Both the position numbers and the translations under genes were made by a program. From Candidatus Omnitrophota bacterium (GTDB lineage Bacteria > Omnitrophota > Gorgyraeia > JAFGHF01): a stretch of DNA of 13,786 nucleotides. The stretch spans positions 1-13,786 of the forward strand of contig JAMXCY010000015.1 in NCBI GenBank assembly GCA_024543015.1, given 5' to 3'. Positions 12,301 to 13,786 of this stretch are shown here, one piece after another; the first letter of the stretch is position 1, and each line of letters opens with the position of its first letter. The notes beneath the pieces are model-generated. The model was given only the letters and a program-made list of their open reading frames with translations. It ran no database searches and was not told the origin of the DNA.

Positions 12301-12849
12301 TTAAATGCTGTGAGCCAGGATTTCGGCTAAGACGACAATATCTTCGGTGCAAAAGATCTGGCTGATGCTTTGATCAAAAAGGACATTGGCCTGGGCCCCA
12401 AACTCCTCATCGGCCCGCCAGAAGCTAATCAATATCGGCACACGCTCTAAGACCTCAATCACTATGCTTACCTCTGCCAGCTGCGCCCTTTTGGCCGGAA
12501 AACGTTCACTTAGTTGCAAAAGGGCCTCAGGCTTATCTTGATATTTGCGCACAATAGTATCGATAACCCTTTTTTTGAAAGTGGGGTAATAAACCTCTCC
12601 GCCGAGTTCTTTAAAAGAAACCCACTCCCCTTTTATTCGGGGCAGGCCTTTTAATTTGCGCACCAGGTAATGCAAAAGCAAGATACTGTAGTAAGGTTTT
12701 GCCGGGACACCGCAGGAAGCAGAAAAAACGCTTTTGTTCTCTGAGTCAATGCTATAGGTATCGGCCAAGAAACGAAGAGAATATTTTCTCTGGGAGTCTG
12801 ATTGCTCTAACTCTGACCAGGCCTTGGAAATAGCCGCAACGTATTTCAT
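12301..12849 (-). CDS. DUF3786 protein
   Basis: This 182-residue soluble protein has the DUF3786 C-terminal signature: VPILISFWRADEEFGAQANVLFD, then SISQIFCTEDIVVLAEIL (about 137-178), with the paired Asp-Glu-Glu-Phe and the TEDIVVLAE block. The middle part contains YSILLLHYLVRKLKGLP (54-70), also typical. The family is found mainly in strict anaerobes and its biochemical role is not known. Some members carry an N-terminal iron-sulfur motif; this one does not. The ribosome site is weak (AAGAG about ten bases upstream). It is 12 bases downstream of the zinc-ribbon gene and 22 bases upstream of the pilin operon, so it may be read together with both, although a functional link to pili is not evident. 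Confidence 0.8.
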   Translation of the reverse strand: MKYVAAISKAWSELEQSDSQRKYSLRFLADTYSIDSENKSVFSASCGVPAKPYYSILLLHYLVRKLKGLPRIKGEWVSFKELGGEVYYPTFKKRVIDTIVRKYQDKPEALLQLSERFPAKRAQLAEVSIVIEVLERVPILISFWRADEEFGAQANVLFDQSISQIFCTEDIVVLAEILAHSI

Positions 12850-12861
12850 AATAAAGACTCT

Positions 12862-13050
12862 TTATTTCTCCTCCGGATGAAATTGACTCTTAAAATACTC
12901 GTAGCACTTTTTGCAGATACCGTCTTTCTCTACCCACTTTGGGTGTTTCTTTTTAATCACATCGACGATGTGTTGATCGGTATGTGAAATAATCACCTTA
13001 ATCTCATAGGGCATGTTTTTATTGCAGGTAGGACAGATGAAGTCCACCAT
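12862..13050 (-). CDS. Small zinc-ribbon protein
   Basis: This 62-residue protein has two Cys-x-x-Cys knuckles, C6-P-T-C9 and C46-K-K-C49, which together can bind one zinc ion. Between them lies a basic amphipathic stretch with several His and Lys (HTDQHIVDVIKKKHPKW). AAAGGAG six bases before the ATG gives a firm start. No family name can be given with confidence. It heads the minus-strand run that continues into DUF3786 and the pilin genes. A minus-strand TATAAT (13072-13077) about 20 bases upstream of the ATG could be its -10, though no good -35 is seen. Confidence 0.75.
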   Translation of the reverse strand: MVDFICPTCNKNMPYEIKVIISHTDQHIVDVIKKKHPKWVEKDGICKKCYEYFKSQFHPEEK

Positions 13051-13114
13051 CAGTCTCCTTTGTAGCTATAGATTATATTTGTATTTACACTAAGTCTATG
13101 ATAACATAAACCTC

Positions 13115-13786
13115 ATGCAAAACAAACTAAAAAACAAAATTGAAAAGGAGCTCAAGAGGTTCCTGGGCCAATTAGAGAAGAGGCACCCTTTAAGCAAGAT
13201 ATCCCCTCTTTTGTTTAAAAGCATCAAAAAATTTGTTTTGAGAAAAGGTAAAAGAATCCGCCCTGTTCTTTTTACCATTGGCTATCTTGGGCTTACTAAA
13301 AAACCGGCCGCTAACTTTTATCAAAGCGCTCTTTCTTTTGAGCTACTCCATGACTTTTTCCTTGTGCACGACGATATAGTGGACAAATCAATTTTGAGAA
13401 GGGGAAAGCCGTCTATGCACACAATGCTCAATAATTACCTCAAAAAGTTCAAACAGATCAAATTTAATGGGCAGGATCTGGCAATCGTCTCCGGGGATGT
13501 AATCTACGCTATAGCCTTAGATGCCTTTCTTTCCATCAGAGAAAACGCACAACGTAAGATTAAGGCCTTAAAAATATTTATTGCTGCGGCCGCTTATACC
13601 GGCATGGGGGAATTTATTGAGCTTTTAAGCGGGACCAAAAATATAGACAAAATAACCAAGCAAGATATCTACAGGATATATGATTATAAAACTGCCTATT
13701 ACACCTTTGCCGCCCCCTTGTCTTGCGCGGCAACATTGGCCGGTGCCGGGCAGACTCAAAGCAATAGACTACGCAAATATGGAATA
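13115..13786 (+). CDS. Polyprenyl (isoprenyl) diphosphate synthase, partial
   Basis: The frame is open from the ATG at 13115 to the window end (224 residues). It belongs to the trans-prenyltransferase family that lengthens allylic diphosphates with isopentenyl diphosphate to make quinone side chains or carrier lipids. GKRIRP (45-50) is the diphosphate-binding start motif. HDDIVDKSILRRGKPSMH (85-102) is the first aspartate-rich motif, with DDIVD as DDxxD at 86-90 and the following paired Arg. The YKTAYYTFAAPL segment provides the conserved Lys-Thr. The second Asp-rich motif would lie beyond the edge. There is no Shine-Dalgarno before the ATG; TATGAT at 13097-13102 could be a -10 and would make the message nearly leaderless. 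It is divergent from the zinc-ribbon gene with 64 bp between them. Chain length cannot be told from this part. Confidence 0.92.
   Translation, partial: MQNKLKNKIEKELKRFLGQLEKRHPLSKISPLLFKSIKKFVLRKGKRIRPVLFTIGYLGLTKKPAANFYQSALSFELLHDFFLVHDDIVDKSILRRGKPSMHTMLNNYLKKFKQIKFNGQDLAIVSGDVIYAIALDAFLSIRENAQRKIKALKIFIAAAAYTGMGEFIELLSGTKNIDKITKQDIYRIYDYKTAYYTFAAPLSCAATLAGAGQTQSNRLRKYGI

Noticed and set aside
13096..13278. Minus-strand open frame of 60 codons
   Set aside because: It is antisense to the polyprenyl synthase gene, which has its conserved motifs in frame.

Overview
The window reads as a piece of chromosome from an uncultured Gram-negative-like bacterium. It has a periplasmic cyclophilin with a Sec signal peptide, type IV pilus/type II secretion minor pilins with FTLIE prepilin sites, and a DUF3786 gene typical of anaerobes. 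There is also a c-di-GMP-I (GEMM) RNA and a family of GA-mismatch hairpin repeats. This mix fits lineages such as Candidatus Omnitrophota, but that placement rests on gene content and repeat style and is not proven. Almost all genes are on the minus strand.

Layout by position: 1-873, a TPR protein cut by the window edge. 874-1193, a non-coding stretch with a terminator hairpin and a structured dispersed repeat. 1194-1448, a PQ-loop (SemiSWEET-like) membrane protein. 1541-2905, a PIF1-like helicase bordered on both sides by degenerate GGGACAGTGTCCC-type repeats. 3111-6066, a compact A+T-rich operon read in the order XRE regulator, MazG-like pyrophosphohydrolase, then a 793-residue fusion of a PD-(D/E)XK-like nuclease, a Schlafen-group-3 (DUF2075) helicase and a LexA/S24 peptidase. 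Two inverted repeats and a promoter pointing the other way sit at the head of this operon, and that promoter leads to an unannotated 40-residue single-pass membrane protein at 6165-6287. 6267-6509, a GIY-YIG protein. 6551-7576, a cupin protein. 7653-9208, tRNA-His, a small membrane protein, a cyclophilin, tRNA-Arg and tRNA-Pro.

9386-9616 on the minus strand is the most striking non-coding object. It is a GEMM-I c-di-GMP aptamer with a large insertion in P3, closed by a 12-bp terminal stem. It has its own near-consensus promoter upstream, a U-tract directly after the closing stem and a second terminator behind that. No ORF follows before the next promoter and tRNA-Pro, so it looks like a free-standing c-di-GMP-binding RNA. 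It lies just downstream of a minor-pilin operon (zinc ribbon, DUF3786, PilV-like, PilW-like, PilX/GspK-like; 13050 to 9743). The window ends inside a divergent polyprenyl synthetase gene (13115 onward).

Functional reading (inference): the 3.1-6.1 kb operon looks like a damage- or phage-responsive module. It combines a repressor, a nucleotide-pool enzyme and a nuclease/helicase carrying an SOS-type protease domain. The pilin block with the adjacent c-di-GMP RNA may be part of surface-attachment control.
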